A stretch of 64,000 bases of DNA from assembly GCF_003590875.1 (NCBI RefSeq), contig NZ_QYUN01000002.1, positions 3,534,001-3,598,000 on the forward strand, written 5' to 3'. This document shows positions 9,185 through 18,276 of the stretch, piece after piece; the first letter of the stretch is position 1, and every line of letters begins with the position of its first letter. The notes below the pieces were generated by a model, which saw nothing but the letters and a program-made list of their open reading frames with translations, made no database searches and was not told the DNA's origin. The translations under genes were made by a program, and so were the position numbers. Origin of the DNA: Noviherbaspirillum cavernae (GTDB lineage: Bacteria; Pseudomonadota; Gammaproteobacteria; Burkholderiales; Burkholderiaceae_D).

Positions 9185-9341
9185 GTGTCCTGAGTTGGAA
9201 ATCCGTTGCAAATAAAAGCGATGAAATCGCGACGAGACAAGGAAAAAAGCGCAGCAAGGCCGAGGCCTTGCGAGCATTTTTGACGCGGTATCGGTGCGAT
9301 TCTCGTCATCTTTTATGCAGCGAATTTCCAACTCAGGACAC
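9185..9341. repeat. 157 bp palindromic element, copy 1
   Basis: The element is bounded by perfect inverted repeats, GTGTCCTGAGTTGGAAAT at the left and its reverse complement at the right (19 bp when the flanking A/T is counted). The arms stay partly complementary inward. The exact centre is a hairpin (CAAGGC-CGAG-GCCTTG, 9255-9270). Read on the minus strand, this hairpin is followed within six bases by a T6 run, as in a Rho-independent terminator. It is over 90% identical to copy 2 (49683-49839) and of the same length. It sits in the leader of ptsN-kdpDE, between a KdpE-like box and the ptsN ribosome binding site. No target duplication is evident. Confidence 0.9.
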
Positions 9342-9369
9342 TAACAATGCGGAGACGATACCGTTTCCC

Positions 9370-9389
9370 GTGTAAAAAATTCGTAAAAA
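9370..9389 (-). promoter_or_regulatory. Putative KdpE box upstream of ptsN-kdpDE
   Basis: On the minus strand this reads TTTTTACGAATTTTTTACAC. It differs at only 3 of 20 positions from the box upstream of kdpF (18277-18296), which itself resembles the E. coli KdpE operator (T-rich, ending TTTACACC). This suggests KdpE autoregulates its own operon. The rest of the 9343-9636 gap between the repeat and the amidase gene holds nothing else recognisable. Confidence 0.6.
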
Positions 9390-9636
9390 TTCGATCAAGA
9401 GTCGCCACGAACTTCAGCAGCGACAGCCTCAATGATCAGGTTCGTCCGCGCCAGAAAACCATTGTTGGATGCGGACTGATGATTCGCATGCGGGCATTTC
9501 ATCAATGCCCTTGCCTTGCGAAGATGAAGCAGCGTGCGAGACACGCCATGATTTCCAATTTGACAACAAACAGGGAGTTCAGCATTATCGGCGCCGATGC
9601 GAAATTTATTCCGATTCATCAGCCCAGAGAAACGCC

Positions 9637-10017
9637 ATGCCATACGTCTGCAATAAATATCCGGACCTTGAAAATAAAACGCTTTTGGGGTCACATCAGT
9701 GCGTTGCATTAGTTCAGGAGTGCGCAAAAGCACCTCATACCTCATTGTGGAAAGAGGGAGAAAGGGTGAAAGGCAGTTTGGTTCTTGCGCCTGGGACGGC
9801 AATCGCAACCTTTGTCAAAGGCAGGTATCCCAATCAGGCACATGGAAATCATGCTGCAATCTATGTGCGACAAGATTCCGCTGCGATCTATGTCCTCGAC
9901 CAATGGAAGGGAAAATCCAGAATCACGATACGTCCGCTTTATTTCAAGGGAAAAGACAAGAATGGAAACTACATTGACCCAAGCAACAATGCCGATGCAT
10001 TTTCTGTGATCGATTGA
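9637..10017 (+). CDS. BPSL0067-family NlpC/P60-like amidase effector
   Basis: A 126-aa protein recognised as BPSL0067 family, small NlpC/P60-fold peptidoglycan amidases resembling type VI secretion amidase effectors. The catalytic set is visible: Cys22 in GSHQCVALVQ, His72 in HGNHAAIYV and Asp88 in YVLDQWKGK. The ATG at 9637 is chosen because it begins the conserved core (MPYVCNKYPDL); an earlier ATG at 9469 would add 56 non-conserved residues. There is no signal peptide, as expected for a protein injected by a secretion apparatus. The next gene, 12 bp downstream, encodes a small periplasmic protein of the STY0301 family, the expected immunity partner. Base composition is lower in GC than the flanks. 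Activity and secretion route are inferred. Confidence 0.75.
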   Translation: MPYVCNKYPDLENKTLLGSHQCVALVQECAKAPHTSLWKEGERVKGSLVLAPGTAIATFVKGRYPNQAHGNHAAIYVRQDSAAIYVLDQWKGKSRITIRPLYFKGKDKNGNYIDPSNNADAFSVID

Positions 10018-10029
10018 GGAGCCCGGCAC

Positions 10030-10461
10030 ATGACCTGCAAACCAGCATTCTTCGTCCTGTTTTATTCATTGCTGTTTCCAGCGGCATCCTTCGGCGCAAC
10101 AAACCTCAAGAACGTTTGTCCTGCCCGGATCGAGACCTCACAATCGCCGAGAAAAATTCCTGAAGGATGGACTCCTGTTCTCGAAGGCGGACCTTCCATA
10201 TTGACCAACGCCGGCTTTTATGACGGCCATCCGGAACAACTGGCCGAACTTGCGCCATCGAAAAGCAAATCAACCAGGCGGGAATTAGTCAACGACTGGT
10301 CGTTCTCGACTGCGCATAACGGGAGCATCTGGATCAAGTGCATTTATTCAAATACAGGGTTGTCACTTGCAAGGCAATTGGATAAAGACATTTCTTCCTG
10401 CTCGATTTCGTATGACGCAAGGCACGCGCCCTTCTCTATTGCCGACATCACCTGCAAATAG
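10030..10461 (+). CDS. STY0301-family periplasmic immunity-like protein
   Basis: A 143-aa exported protein with a clear signal peptide (about residues 1-23, ending PAASFGA). The mature region has four spaced cysteines (CPARIE, WIKCIY, SSCSIS, ITCK) and the aromatic pattern of the STY0301 family (EGWTPVLEGG, NDWSFSTAHNGSIWIKCIY). Members are often found beside BPSL0067-type amidases. A periplasmic location is what would be needed to protect the cell from a peptidoglycan amidase. The GAGGAG ribosome binding site overlaps the effector stop codon, so the two genes form one transcript. Immunity function is inference from pairing and location. Confidence 0.68.
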   Translation: MTCKPAFFVLFYSLLFPAASFGATNLKNVCPARIETSQSPRKIPEGWTPVLEGGPSILTNAGFYDGHPEQLAELAPSKSKSTRRELVNDWSFSTAHNGSIWIKCIYSNTGLSLARQLDKDISSCSISYDARHAPFSIADITCK

Positions 10462-10765
10462 GAAGCAAATCTTGCATGGCGGGTGATTGCGGAGATCGCG
10501 CCACCGGCCTGCATCGCACCGATCCCGGCCGCGTATACAAATCTTTTACGCGCCGGCCGCCCATTTTTAGAGAATTTTTATATGTGAAGGATTAATCTGC
10601 ATTTCACGATAACCACGAAGACAGGGTCCTATGAATCACACAGCTTCAACGTGCTTGACGCATGCGCGCCCCCGATTGCCTGAGCCTCCCGGCGCTACGT
10701 CGATGGCGGTATTGCACCCGGCAGACCGCATCATGCGCTGCCCCCTCAGGGAAGAAGGCGGATTC

Positions 10766-10987
10766 ATGATGCATATCATCATCGACGCGGCGCTCGTGAC
10801 CGAATTGCGGCGGCTGGTGATGAGTACCTGTGGCGACATGGTGTCATTCATGCGGATCCAGCCGATCGCGCATGCGACACGAATGAAGGTATGGCTGCCC
10901 TTGAGCAAGCCTGCCATCGACCGCGTCATGGCAGCCGTCATGCGCAGCCTGCCCGGCGCGGAATTCGGACGCATCACACCCGCCTGA
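10766..10987 (+). CDS. Hypothetical small protein upstream of dapA
   Basis: A 73-aa protein (MMHIIIDAALVTELRRLVMSTC...) that I do not recognise. The start at 10766 has a GAAGGCGG ribosome binding site; in-frame ATGs further upstream (10631, 10703) would add a low-complexity, proline-rich extension. The sequence alternates amphipathic helix and strand (VSFMRIQPI, RMKVWLPLS, AIDRVMAAVMRSLPG), as in small ferredoxin-like or ACT-like folds, but no motif confirms this. It ends seven bases before the dapA start, so it is probably co-transcribed with it. Confidence 0.5.
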   Translation: MMHIIIDAALVTELRRLVMSTCGDMVSFMRIQPIAHATRMKVWLPLSKPAIDRVMAAVMRSLPGAEFGRITPA

Positions 10988-10994
10988 CACGCCC

Positions 10995-11897
10995 ATGAAT
11001 CCCGAACGAACAAGTACCACGCCCCTCTTTGAAGGCATCTGGGTCCCGATTGTCACGCCGTTTCGCGACGGCCATATCGATCTCGATGCAGCGCAAGGTC
11101 TCACCACCCATCTCGTCGATAGCGGCGTGCACGGCCTTGTCGTGTGCGGCACCACGGGCGAAGCGGCCACGCTCGACGACGGCGAGCAAGCGGACATGCT
11201 GGCCGCCGTGCTCGAGGCGGCTGGCCGCCGCTGCCCGGTCGCCATCGGTATCGGCGGCAGCGATACGCGGGCAGTGGCCAGACAGGCAGCGCGTTACAAC
11301 CGCGCGCCGCTCGCCGGTCTGCTCATCTCCGCGCCGTCGTATGTACGCCCTTCGCAGCAGGGAATCCTGCATCACTTCCGCGCCATCGCGGAAGTCACCG
11401 ACAAGCCGATCGCGCTCTACAACATCCCGGCCAGAACCGGTGTCAACATTGATGCGGCAACGGCATTGTCGCTATCTGCCGACCCGCGCTTTGCCGCCAT
11501 CAAGGAGTGCGGCGGCAACATGCCGCAGCTGGCCGCGCTGATCAACCATACGCCGCTGAAGGTCCTGTGCGGCGACGATGCGCTCATCCTCGTCACGCTG
11601 TGCCTGGGCGGACACGGTGCAATCACGGCCGCTGCGCATATCCGTCCCGACCTGTTCGTCCGGCTGTTCGATCTGGTCCGGTCCAACCGCATCGGGCAGG
11701 CTCGCACCCTGTTCAAGGCCATGCTGCCGCTGATTCAGTTGCTGTTTTCGGAACCGAATCCCGGGCCGGTGAAAGCGGCGCTGGCGATGCAGGGATGGAT
11801 CGGCGATGAACTGCGCCTGCCGATGACGCCCATGTCTGCGGATGGCAAGAAAGCACTTGCCATCGCGCTGGAACGCATGATGGCCTTGCCTGGCTGA
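10995..11897 (+). CDS. dapA: 4-hydroxy-tetrahydrodipicolinate synthase family protein
   Basis: A 300-aa TIM-barrel lyase/aldolase of the DapA family, which condenses pyruvate with aspartate semialdehyde in the lysine/diaminopimelate pathway. The Schiff-base Lys170 is in FAAIKECGGN. The substrate-site Tyr142 and Arg147 are in LYNIPARTGV, the CGTTGEA loop has Thr53-Thr54, and Tyr116 fits the inter-subunit catalytic tyrosine. With Arg147 and the Thr pair kept, genuine DHDPS activity is likely. It is followed by a GC-rich hairpin (11906-11928) without a T-run. It lies apart from other lysine genes and could be a second copy. Confidence 0.88.
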   Translation: MNPERTSTTPLFEGIWVPIVTPFRDGHIDLDAAQGLTTHLVDSGVHGLVVCGTTGEAATLDDGEQADMLAAVLEAAGRRCPVAIGIGGSDTRAVARQAARYNRAPLAGLLISAPSYVRPSQQGILHHFRAIAEVTDKPIALYNIPARTGVNIDAATALSLSADPRFAAIKECGGNMPQLAALINHTPLKVLCGDDALILVTLCLGGHGAITAAAHIRPDLFVRLFDLVRSNRIGQARTLFKAMLPLIQLLFSEPNPGPVKAALAMQGWIGDELRLPMTPMSADGKKALAIALERMMALPG

Positions 11898-12348
11898 TTT
11901 ACGCGGCCCCGCGTTGCTGATGCGGGGCAACAAGCTCCCTCCCACCTGTCTTCAATCAAGGAAAAGAATGCAGCCGTCCGGCTGCGCAACGATGTTCGCT
12001 TGCCTGTTGATCCGGCATCCATGATGCTGAAAAGAATGGGGATGAAAGCAGTTCAAGGTTCGTCGCCACGTCGAAGGCGCGCATGCCGGCATGCCCCGCG
12101 TCACTTTCCCTGCAGGAGAAGCGTCACCGGTTCCCGGCCTGCGCCGGGATAACGCATGTTTGATATCACCTCCTGAAATCGGCTCGGGCTTGCCGAAGCC
12201 GACTCAGTACAAAGGCGAGAGTTGGAAGGGGGTTGAAATACTTCGGTGCGTGTCAACGATCAGCATGCGATCGTTGACACGCACTCCCCGCTTGGCACGT
12301 CTTGCTGATGGAGAGGGCCATTCAGTTTCATGGCGCACCTCTTGCGCT
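11898..12348. other. Convergent gap between dapA and porin
   Basis: About 450 bp without a supported gene. It contains a modest GC hairpin just after dapA (11906-11928, 7 bp stem) and a 14 bp perfect hairpin near the porin end (12248-12282). A sizeable forward reading frame beginning here (12091) is the antisense of the porin and is not credible. Confidence 0.6.
12248..12282. terminator. 14 bp perfect hairpin downstream of porin
   Basis: Inverted repeat GCGTGTCAACGATC / GATCGTTGACACGC with a 7-base loop (AGCATGC), located about 70 bp beyond the porin stop and about 350 bp beyond dapA. There is no T-run on either side, so it may be a transcript-stabilising or Rho-related structure instead of an intrinsic terminator. 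The geometry (14 bp stem, 7-base loop) matches the hairpin at 23724-23758. Confidence 0.5.
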
Positions 12349-13149
12349 TTAGAAGGTTTTGGAGAGGGACAGCACGGCCGTGGTTTCCCCCAGTTTCCTG
12401 GTCGAGCTGCCGTTGGTGGCCTGCCAGTAGTCCTTGTCGGCATCGGTGCCGATCACGGCCAGGCCGAGCGTGGCGAAGCCGAAATCGCGCGCCACGCCGA
12501 TCTTGTAGTCGGTATAGCTCAACGCGCCGTAACTCTTCACGGTCTGGCGGCCGACATGCAGGTTCAGCGTGGTCTTGTCGGCGATTTCGAAGTTGGCGTT
12601 CAGGTCGAGATAGCCGGAGCCTTTCGAATTGCCGCTCGGGTTCAGCGCGGTGAAGGCGTAAAGGCCGGCGGTCGTGTTGTTCAGGCCGAAGAAGTCGGTC
12701 ACGCCGTAGCTGTACTTGGCCGAGAACCACTTGTAGCCGACGGCGAAATAGATCTCGCCATTGTCGAATTTCTCGCTGGTGCCGGCGACCTTCGCGCCCG
12801 GATAGTAGTAGTACAGGAAGCCGACGTCGCCGGTGACATCCTTGACCGGTTCGAACTTGTAGCCGGCGTAGAAGTCCATCTCGATGGAGCCGCCTTGCGG
12901 ATACTGCACGCCGCTGACGTTGGAGTTCCAGTTGCCGACGTAGAAACCGCTGCTGTGGGCGTAATCGAAGCCGCCCTGGATGGCCGGCTTCTTGAAGGTT
13001 TGCGAAATGCCGCGAAAACGATAGTCAGTGACTACCGCCACGTTGCCAGTAAAGGTATGCTCGGGTGCCGGCTGCTCGGCCGCAGCTTGTGCGAAAGCAG
13101 AAGAAGCAAAAGCGGAAAATACGGCAGCGGCCAAAATCGTTTTTTTCAT
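12349..13149 (-). CDS. TorF-family putative outer-membrane porin
   Basis: A 266-aa outer-membrane beta-barrel of the TorF/'Gcw_chp' family. There is a clear signal peptide (MKKTILAAAVFSAFASSAFA, cleavage after AFA), then the family signature NVAVVTDYRFRGISQTFKKPAIQGGFDYAHSSGFYVG at about 35-70. Repeated amphipathic strands end in the C-terminal aromatic residue (LSLSKTF) required for barrel assembly. The ATG at 13149 is set by the signal peptide. It lies just downstream of kdpC on the same strand, separated by a 164 bp palindromic element, so it is probably its own transcription unit. Substrate unknown; a role in ion uptake beside kdp is only a guess. Confidence 0.85.
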   Translation of the reverse strand: MKKTILAAAVFSAFASSAFAQAAAEQPAPEHTFTGNVAVVTDYRFRGISQTFKKPAIQGGFDYAHSSGFYVGNWNSNVSGVQYPQGGSIEMDFYAGYKFEPVKDVTGDVGFLYYYYPGAKVAGTSEKFDNGEIYFAVGYKWFSAKYSYGVTDFFGLNNTTAGLYAFTALNPSGNSKGSGYLDLNANFEIADKTTLNLHVGRQTVKSYGALSYTDYKIGVARDFGFATLGLAVIGTDADKDYWQATNGSSTRKLGETTAVLSLSKTF

Positions 13150-13222
13150 GGTGTATAAACTCCCTGTGTTCCTACTAACTGAAGTGATGATGTTTGCAGG
13201 GTGGGCAGGCAATGGCCACGCG

Positions 13223-13386
13223 CTAGTGGTCTGCTTTGTATTTTGTTGAACCAACAAAAGGGATGGATTTTCGTGGCAGGCTAGGCGCAAACCGCAGCGA
13301 TAGTGAACTATCGCGAGGATTTGCAACGACGCATGGCGCGAAAAGACGCCCTTTTGGGTTCAATCAATTACAAAGCAGACCACTAG
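13223..13386. repeat. 164 bp fully palindromic element
   Basis: Perfect 18 bp terminal inverted repeats, CTAGTGGTCTGCTTTGTA at 13223-13240 and its complement at 13369-13386. The arms remain strongly complementary inward (TTGAACC, AAAAGGG, TTTTCG), and the centre is the palindrome GCGATAGTGAACTATCGC. The whole sequence can fold into one long hairpin. It could be a MITE or transposon-derived element; CTAG (or TA) at both ends could be a target duplication. It lies between kdpC and the porin promoter. There is no other copy in this window. Confidence 0.85.
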
Positions 13387-13443
13387 CCATGCATGTTTGA
13401 AGCATGGGCACGACGTGCCCACCCCGCGCGTGCAAAAATGCGA

Positions 13444-14016
13444 TCAGCGCTTTTGGTCCAGCGCCAAATTCAGCGCCAGTACATTCACGCGCGGCTCGCC
13501 GAAGATGCCGAGGCTGGGTGTCTCGCTGTGGAGATCGATCAGGCTGCGCACTTCCTCGACCGCCAGCTTGCGCTCGCGGGCGATGCGGCCCGCCTGGTAG
13601 TGGGCCGCCGCGACACTGATCTCGGGGTCGAGGCCGCTGGCCGACGCGGTCACGAGGTCGACCGGGACCGGCGCGGTGTTGTCGGGGTCGGCGGCCTTCA
13701 AGGCTTCGATGCGGCCCTTCACGGCATCGACCAGCGCGGGATTGGTCGGGCCGAGGTTGGAGCCGCTCGACAATGCGGCGTTGTTCGGCATCGGGCCGGT
13801 GGCGGAAGGACGTCCCCAGAAATAGTTCGGCGAGGAGAACGCCTGCCCGATCAGCGTGGAGCCGACCGTCTTGCCATCGCGCTGCACGAGACTGCCTTCG
13901 GCCTCGCCGGCAAAGGCGAGTTGCGCGATGCCGGTGACCGCGTAGGGATACAGCACGCAGCAGATCACGGTCAGTGCGGCGAACAGGACGAACGCGGGAC
14001 GAAGAATGGATTTCAT
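13444..14016 (-). CDS. kdpC: Potassium-transporting ATPase subunit C
   Basis: A 190-aa KdpC, the single-span subunit of the KdpFABC potassium pump that stabilises the complex. One N-terminal membrane helix (about 7-28, FVLFAALTVICCVLYPYAVTG) is followed by the periplasmic domain with family motifs (GSTLIGQAF, YFWGRPSATG, SNLGPTNPAL, ASASGLDPEIS, ARERKL). It starts eight bases after the kdpB stop and is the last gene of the operon. Confidence 0.95.
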   Translation of the reverse strand: MKSILRPAFVLFAALTVICCVLYPYAVTGIAQLAFAGEAEGSLVQRDGKTVGSTLIGQAFSSPNYFWGRPSATGPMPNNAALSSGSNLGPTNPALVDAVKGRIEALKAADPDNTAPVPVDLVTASASGLDPEISVAAAHYQAGRIARERKLAVEEVRSLIDLHSETPSLGIFGEPRVNVLALNLALDQKR

Positions 14017-14024
14017 ATCGGTTC

Positions 14025-16169
14025 CTACACGAAATTGAACAATGACAGCGCCATGTCGATCAGCTTGATGCCGACGAATGGCAGCAGGATGCCGCCCAGG
14101 CCGTAGATCAGCACATTGCGTCGCAACAGCAGTGCGGCACCCACCGCGCGGTACTTCACGCCTTTCAGCGCCAGCGGGATCAGGGCGATGATGATGAGGG
14201 CGTTGAAGATCACGGCCGAGACGATGGCCGACGACGGGCTGGACAGATGCATGATGTCGAGCGCCTTCAGCTGCGGATAGGTGGTGACGAACGCCGCCGG
14301 GATGATCGCGAAGTACTTGGCGATGTCGTTGGCGATCGAGAACGTGGTCAGCGAGCCGCGCGTCATCAGCATCTGCTTGCCGATCTCGACGATCTCCAGC
14401 AGCTTGGTCGGATTGGAATCGAGATCGACCATGTTGCCGGCTTCCTTCGCGGCCTGCGTGCCGGAGTTCATGGCGACCGCGACGTCGGCCTGCGCCAGCG
14501 CCGGCGCGTCGTTGGTGCCGTCGCCGGTCATCGCCACCAGCCGCCCTTGCGCCTGATAGCTGCGGATCAGTTTCAGCTTGTCCTCGGGCGTGGCTTCGGC
14601 GAGGAAGTCGTCGACACCCGCCTCGGCGGCGATGGCGGCGGCGGTCAGCTTGTTGTCGCCGGTGATCATCACGGTCTTGATGCCCATGCGGCGCAGTTCG
14701 GCGAAGCGCTCCTTGATGCCGCCCTTGACGATGTCCTTCAGTTCGATCGCGCCCATCACGCGGCCGTCATCGACCACCACCAGCGGCGTGCTGCCGCGCC
14801 GCGAAATGTCGTCGACGGTTTTCGCGACTTCCTCGGGGAAGGGACGTCCCAATGCCTCGACATGCTTCTTCACGGCATCGACCGCGCCCTTGCGGATCTG
14901 GCGCTGGCCGACGCCTGTGCTCACATCCACGCCGCTCATGCGGGTCTGGGCAGAAAAGTGCACGAAGCTCGCGTGCAGTGCTGCAATGTCGCGCTCGCGA
15001 ATGTTGAACTGCTGCTTCGCCAGAATCACGATGCTGCGGCCTTCCGGTGTCTCGTCGGCCAGCGAGGCGAGCTGCGCGACGTCGGCCAGCTGCACCTGCG
15101 TCACGCCGGGTGCCGGATAGAACTCCGACGCCTGGCGGTTGCCGAGCGTGATGGTGCCGGTCTTGTCCAGCAGCAGCACATCGACGTCGCCCGCCGCTTC
15201 CACCGCGCGGCCGGAAGTGGCGATGACGTTGGCCTGCATCATGCGGCTCATGCCGGCCACGCCGATCGCCGACAGGAGGCCGCCGATGGTGGTCGGAATC
15301 AGGCACACCAGCAGCGCGATCAATACCGTGATCGATATCGGCGCGCCGGCCTTGGCGGCCTCGACCGAGAACAGCGAGAACGGCAGCAGCGTGACGGTGA
15401 CCAGCAGGAAGATGATGGTGAGCGCGACCAGCAGGATCGTCAGCGCGATCTCGTTCGGCGTCTTCTTCCGTTTCGCACCCTCGACCATGGCAATCATGCG
15501 GTCGATGAAGGCTTCGCCCGGATTGACCGAGACCCGCACCACCAGCCAGTCCGACAGCACGCGCGTGCCGCCGGTCACGGCGGAGAAATCGCCGCCCGAT
15601 TCGCGGATCACGGGCGCGGATTCACCGGTGATGGCGCTTTCGTCCACCGAGGCGACGCCTTCGATGACCTCGCCGTCCATCGGGATCAGGTCGCCCGCTT
15701 CCACCAGCACGATGTCGCCCTTGTGCAGCATGTTGGCGGGCAGCGGAATCCGCTTTCCGTTGTAATGCGGCTCAAGCAGCTTCTTCGCCATCACGCTCTG
15801 CTTCAGCCCGCGCAGGAAGGCCGCCTGCGCCTTGCTGCGGCCTTCGGCCAGCGCCTCGGCGAAGTTCGCGAACAGCACGGTGAACCACAGCCAGACGGCG
15901 TTGACGAGGATGAAGGTGGAACTCTCCTCCCCCTTGGCGAACAGGGATTGGATGTACAGCAGCGTGACGATGATGCTGCCGGCGTAGACGACGAACATCA
16001 CGGGGTTGCGCAGCTGGTGGCGCGGATGCAGCTTCCTGAACGTATCCACCAGCGCCGCATCCATCAGCGCGGGATCGAACAGGGTCAGTTGCTTGCGCGG
16101 CGTGCCGGGTTCCGCCTTCGTGCCGGACGACGCCTCCGGCATGAGCATGTGCGGTTTCTTTTTCAACAT
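14025..16169 (-). CDS. kdpB: Potassium-transporting P-type ATPase subunit B
   Basis: Catalytic subunit (714 aa) that hydrolyses ATP to drive potassium uptake by KdpFABC in the inner membrane. The phosphorylation motif [12 protein letters not shown] carries Asp335. The actuator TGES (AITGESAPV) and hinge [11 protein letters not shown] motifs are present, as are the membrane helices around them. Length is slightly above E. coli KdpB because of a basic N-terminal extension of about 30 residues; MPEASSG a few codons in is an alternative start. Spacing to kdpA upstream is 38 bp. Confidence 0.96.
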   Translation of the reverse strand: MLKKKPHMLMPEASSGTKAEPGTPRKQLTLFDPALMDAALVDTFRKLHPRHQLRNPVMFVVYAGSIIVTLLYIQSLFAKGEESSTFILVNAVWLWFTVLFANFAEALAEGRSKAQAAFLRGLKQSVMAKKLLEPHYNGKRIPLPANMLHKGDIVLVEAGDLIPMDGEVIEGVASVDESAITGESAPVIRESGGDFSAVTGGTRVLSDWLVVRVSVNPGEAFIDRMIAMVEGAKRKKTPNEIALTILLVALTIIFLLVTVTLLPFSLFSVEAAKAGAPISITVLIALLVCLIPTTIGGLLSAIGVAGMSRMMQANVIATSGRAVEAAGDVDVLLLDKTGTITLGNRQASEFYPAPGVTQVQLADVAQLASLADETPEGRSIVILAKQQFNIRERDIAALHASFVHFSAQTRMSGVDVSTGVGQRQIRKGAVDAVKKHVEALGRPFPEEVAKTVDDISRRGSTPLVVVDDGRVMGAIELKDIVKGGIKERFAELRRMGIKTVMITGDNKLTAAAIAAEAGVDDFLAEATPEDKLKLIRSYQAQGRLVAMTGDGTNDAPALAQADVAVAMNSGTQAAKEAGNMVDLDSNPTKLLEIVEIGKQMLMTRGSLTTFSIANDIAKYFAIIPAAFVTTYPQLKALDIMHLSSPSSAIVSAVIFNALIIIALIPLALKGVKYRAVGAALLLRRNVLIYGLGGILLPFVGIKLIDMALSLFNFV

Positions 16170-16207
16170 GTCAGATTCCTGTATCAGAGTCCTGTATCAG
16201 ATTCTTG

Positions 16208-18016
16208 TTAACGAGCCGTGTATAACTGCAGGTGCTCGACGATGGGGCCGAGGGCCAGCGCCGGCACGTAATTCAGTACGCCGATCAGCAGCACCGTTCC
16301 GACCAGCAGCACGACGAACATCGGACCGTGCGTCGGCATCGTGCCGGCGGTGACTTCAAGCCGTTTTTTCGCGGCCAGAGAACCGGCAATGGCGAGAATG
16401 GGCACGATCACCGCGAAGCGGCCGAACCACATCGCCACGGCGAGCAGGATGTTGTAGAACGGCGTGTTGGCAGACAGGCCGGCGAAGGCGCTGCCGTTGT
16501 TGTTGGCCGCCGACGACAGCGCGTACAGGATTTCGGAGAAGCCGTGCGCGCCGGGATTCAGGATGCCCGCCCTGCCTGCATCGAGCATCACCGCCAGCGC
16601 GGTGCCGGCCAGCACCAGCGCGGGCGTGACCAGGATCGCGATCGATGTCATCTTCATTTCATGCGCCTGGATCTTCTTGCCCAGGTACTCCGGCGTGCGG
16701 CCGATCATCAGGCCGGCGATGAAGACGGCGAGAATCGCGAAGATCAGCATGCCGTACAGGCCGGCGCCGACGCCGCCGAACACCACTTCGCCCAGCTGCA
16801 TCAGGAGCATCGGCATCATGCCGCCCAGCGGCGTCATGGAGTCGTGCATCGCATTGACCGCGCCGCAGGATGCCGCAGTGGTGACGGCGGCGAACAGGGA
16901 CGACGCGCCGATGCCGAAGCGGGTTTCCTTGCCTTCCATGTTGCCGCCCGATTGCAGCGCGCTGCCTGCCTGATCGACCCCGAGTGCATGCAGGGCGGGA
17001 TGCGCCTGCTGCTCCGCACCCATGATGACGACCGTGAAGACGACGAAGATCAGGGTCATCGCGCCGAGGATGGCCCAGCCCTGTCGCGTGTCGCCGACCA
17101 TGCGACCGAAGGCGAAGCACAGCGCGGCCGGGATCAGGAAGATGGCCAGCATCTGGAAGAAGTTGGCCAGCGGCGTCGGGTTCTCGTAGGGATGCGCGGA
17201 GTTCGCATTGAAGAAGCCGCCGCCGTTGGTGCCGAGCAGCTTGATCGCCTCCTGCGACGCAACGGGGCCCATCGCCAGCGTCTGCGTTGTGGCGGTCGCA
17301 TTTTCCAGCACCGGATTGCCCTGATCGTCCTTCAGCGGCTGACCGTCCGCGCCGATTTTCGGCTGCTGATACGTCACCGGCTCAAGCAGCGAGACTTCCT
17401 TGTAGGCGGAAAAATTCTGGATCACGCCCTGGCTGACGAGGAACACGGCAAACACCGTGGACAGCGGGACCAGCACGTACAGGGTCGATCGTGTCAGGTC
17501 GACCCAGAAGTTGCCGATGGTCTTCGCCGAGCGCTGCGAGAAGCCGCGAATCAGGGCGAACGCGACGGCGATGCCGGTCGCGGCGGAAAGGTAGTTCTGC
17601 CCGGTCAGCGCCAGCATCTGCGTCAGATAGCTCATCGTCGATTCGCCGCCGTAGCCCTGCCAGTTGGTGTTGGCGACGAAGCTCACGGCAGTATTGAATG
17701 CCGAATCGGGACTGACATTGGCAAAGCCCTGCGGGTTGAGCGGAAGCCAGGCCTGCAGGCGCTGCACCGCGTAGACGAACAGCGCGCCCAGCGCATTGAA
17801 TGCCAGGAGCGCCAGCGCATACGTCTTCCAGCCCATCGCCGAATCAGCCGAGACGCCGGCCATGCGATACAGGAACTTTTCCACCCCGGCCAGCCATCCG
17901 AGGCCGCGTATCGGCGCGCCTTCGCCGACCTTCGCGAGGTAGATGCCAAGCGGCCAGGAGAGCGCCAGCAAGACCGCGAGAAACGCGACAAGCAGCATGA
18001 TCGATTGCATCGACAT
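16208..18016 (-). CDS. kdpA: Potassium-transporting ATPase subunit A
   Basis: Potassium-binding, channel-like subunit of KdpFABC, of 602 aa with about ten membrane helices. Family sequences include [74 protein letters not shown] and [12 protein letters not shown], which form the selectivity filter loops. The start at 18016 (MSMQSIMLL) is set by the GGAGG seven bases upstream. A longer in-frame start (18145) would run across kdpF. The start codon overlaps the kdpF stop (TGATG). Confidence 0.96.
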   Translation of the reverse strand: MSMQSIMLLVAFLAVLLALSWPLGIYLAKVGEGAPIRGLGWLAGVEKFLYRMAGVSADSAMGWKTYALALLAFNALGALFVYAVQRLQAWLPLNPQGFANVSPDSAFNTAVSFVANTNWQGYGGESTMSYLTQMLALTGQNYLSAATGIAVAFALIRGFSQRSAKTIGNFWVDLTRSTLYVLVPLSTVFAVFLVSQGVIQNFSAYKEVSLLEPVTYQQPKIGADGQPLKDDQGNPVLENATATTQTLAMGPVASQEAIKLLGTNGGGFFNANSAHPYENPTPLANFFQMLAIFLIPAALCFAFGRMVGDTRQGWAILGAMTLIFVVFTVVIMGAEQQAHPALHALGVDQAGSALQSGGNMEGKETRFGIGASSLFAAVTTAASCGAVNAMHDSMTPLGGMMPMLLMQLGEVVFGGVGAGLYGMLIFAILAVFIAGLMIGRTPEYLGKKIQAHEMKMTSIAILVTPALVLAGTALAVMLDAGRAGILNPGAHGFSEILYALSSAANNNGSAFAGLSANTPFYNILLAVAMWFGRFAVIVPILAIAGSLAAKKRLEVTAGTMPTHGPMFVVLLVGTVLLIGVLNYVPALALGPIVEHLQLYTAR

Positions 18017-18105
18017 CACAGTTCCTCCGCCTTCAAGAGCGCCAGGACCAGATACACCAGCAGGCCGGCCGCCGTCACGGCGCCGACGATATAAAACGCG
18101 TTCAT
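18016..18105 (-). CDS. kdpF: KdpF small membrane subunit
   Basis: A 29-aa single-span lipid-like subunit that stabilises the Kdp complex. The sequence is [20 protein letters not shown] followed by LALLKAEEL; the ending LxALLxAExL is typical of KdpF. It has a GGAGGAA ribosome binding site, its stop overlaps the kdpA start, and its start overlaps the stop of a further small ORF upstream. Confidence 0.9.
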   Translation of the reverse strand: MNAFYIVGAVTAAGLLVYLVLALLKAEEL

Positions 18106-18197
18106 TGACGTTCCTCCAATTTTTCGCAGGCGCCGGTAAACACACATGCCGCCAGCAAAAATGCCGCGAGCATCCCGATATAAACCATGTCCATCAT
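18102..18197 (-). CDS. 31-aa small membrane ORF at the head of the kdp operon
   Basis: Predicted peptide of 31 aa starting [20 protein letters not shown] and ending CEKLEERQ: one hydrophobic helix with an acidic/basic tail. It has a GAGGTGA ribosome binding site and its TGA overlaps the ATG of kdpF, so translation is coupled down the operon. It includes LLAAC, which resembles a lipobox, but there is no positively charged N-terminus. It is the first gene after the putative KdpE box. Small hydrophobic ORFs before kdpF occur in other bacteria (from memory); function unknown. Confidence 0.6.
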   Translation of the reverse strand: MMDMVYIGMLAAFLLAACVFTGACEKLEERQ

Positions 18198-18276
18198 TCA
18201 CCTCATACAGTTGTACTGTGACGATGATCAGCGTAGCGGGAACGAAATAAAAATTTCGTAAAAACCTGCGCGGGCG

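Noticed and set aside
9088..9375. Similar peptides (RSKAEALRAFLTRYR-like) read from all three 157 bp repeats
   Set aside because: Reading frames run through palindromic DNA into flanking genes, have no ribosome binding site, and the sequence is better explained by hairpin conservation. Many third-position changes are suggestive, but both strands are open.
11906..11928. GC hairpin after dapA as an intrinsic terminator
   Set aside because: The stem is only 7 bp and no T-run follows; too weak to list as a terminator.
13223..13386. 164 bp element as a fourth copy of the 157 bp family
   Set aside because: Ends, arms and centre have no sequence in common; only the palindromic design is similar.
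14247..18094. Long plus-strand frames opposite kdpB and kdpA
   Set aside because: Antisense shadows of unmistakable kdp genes, with composition typical of complementary strands.
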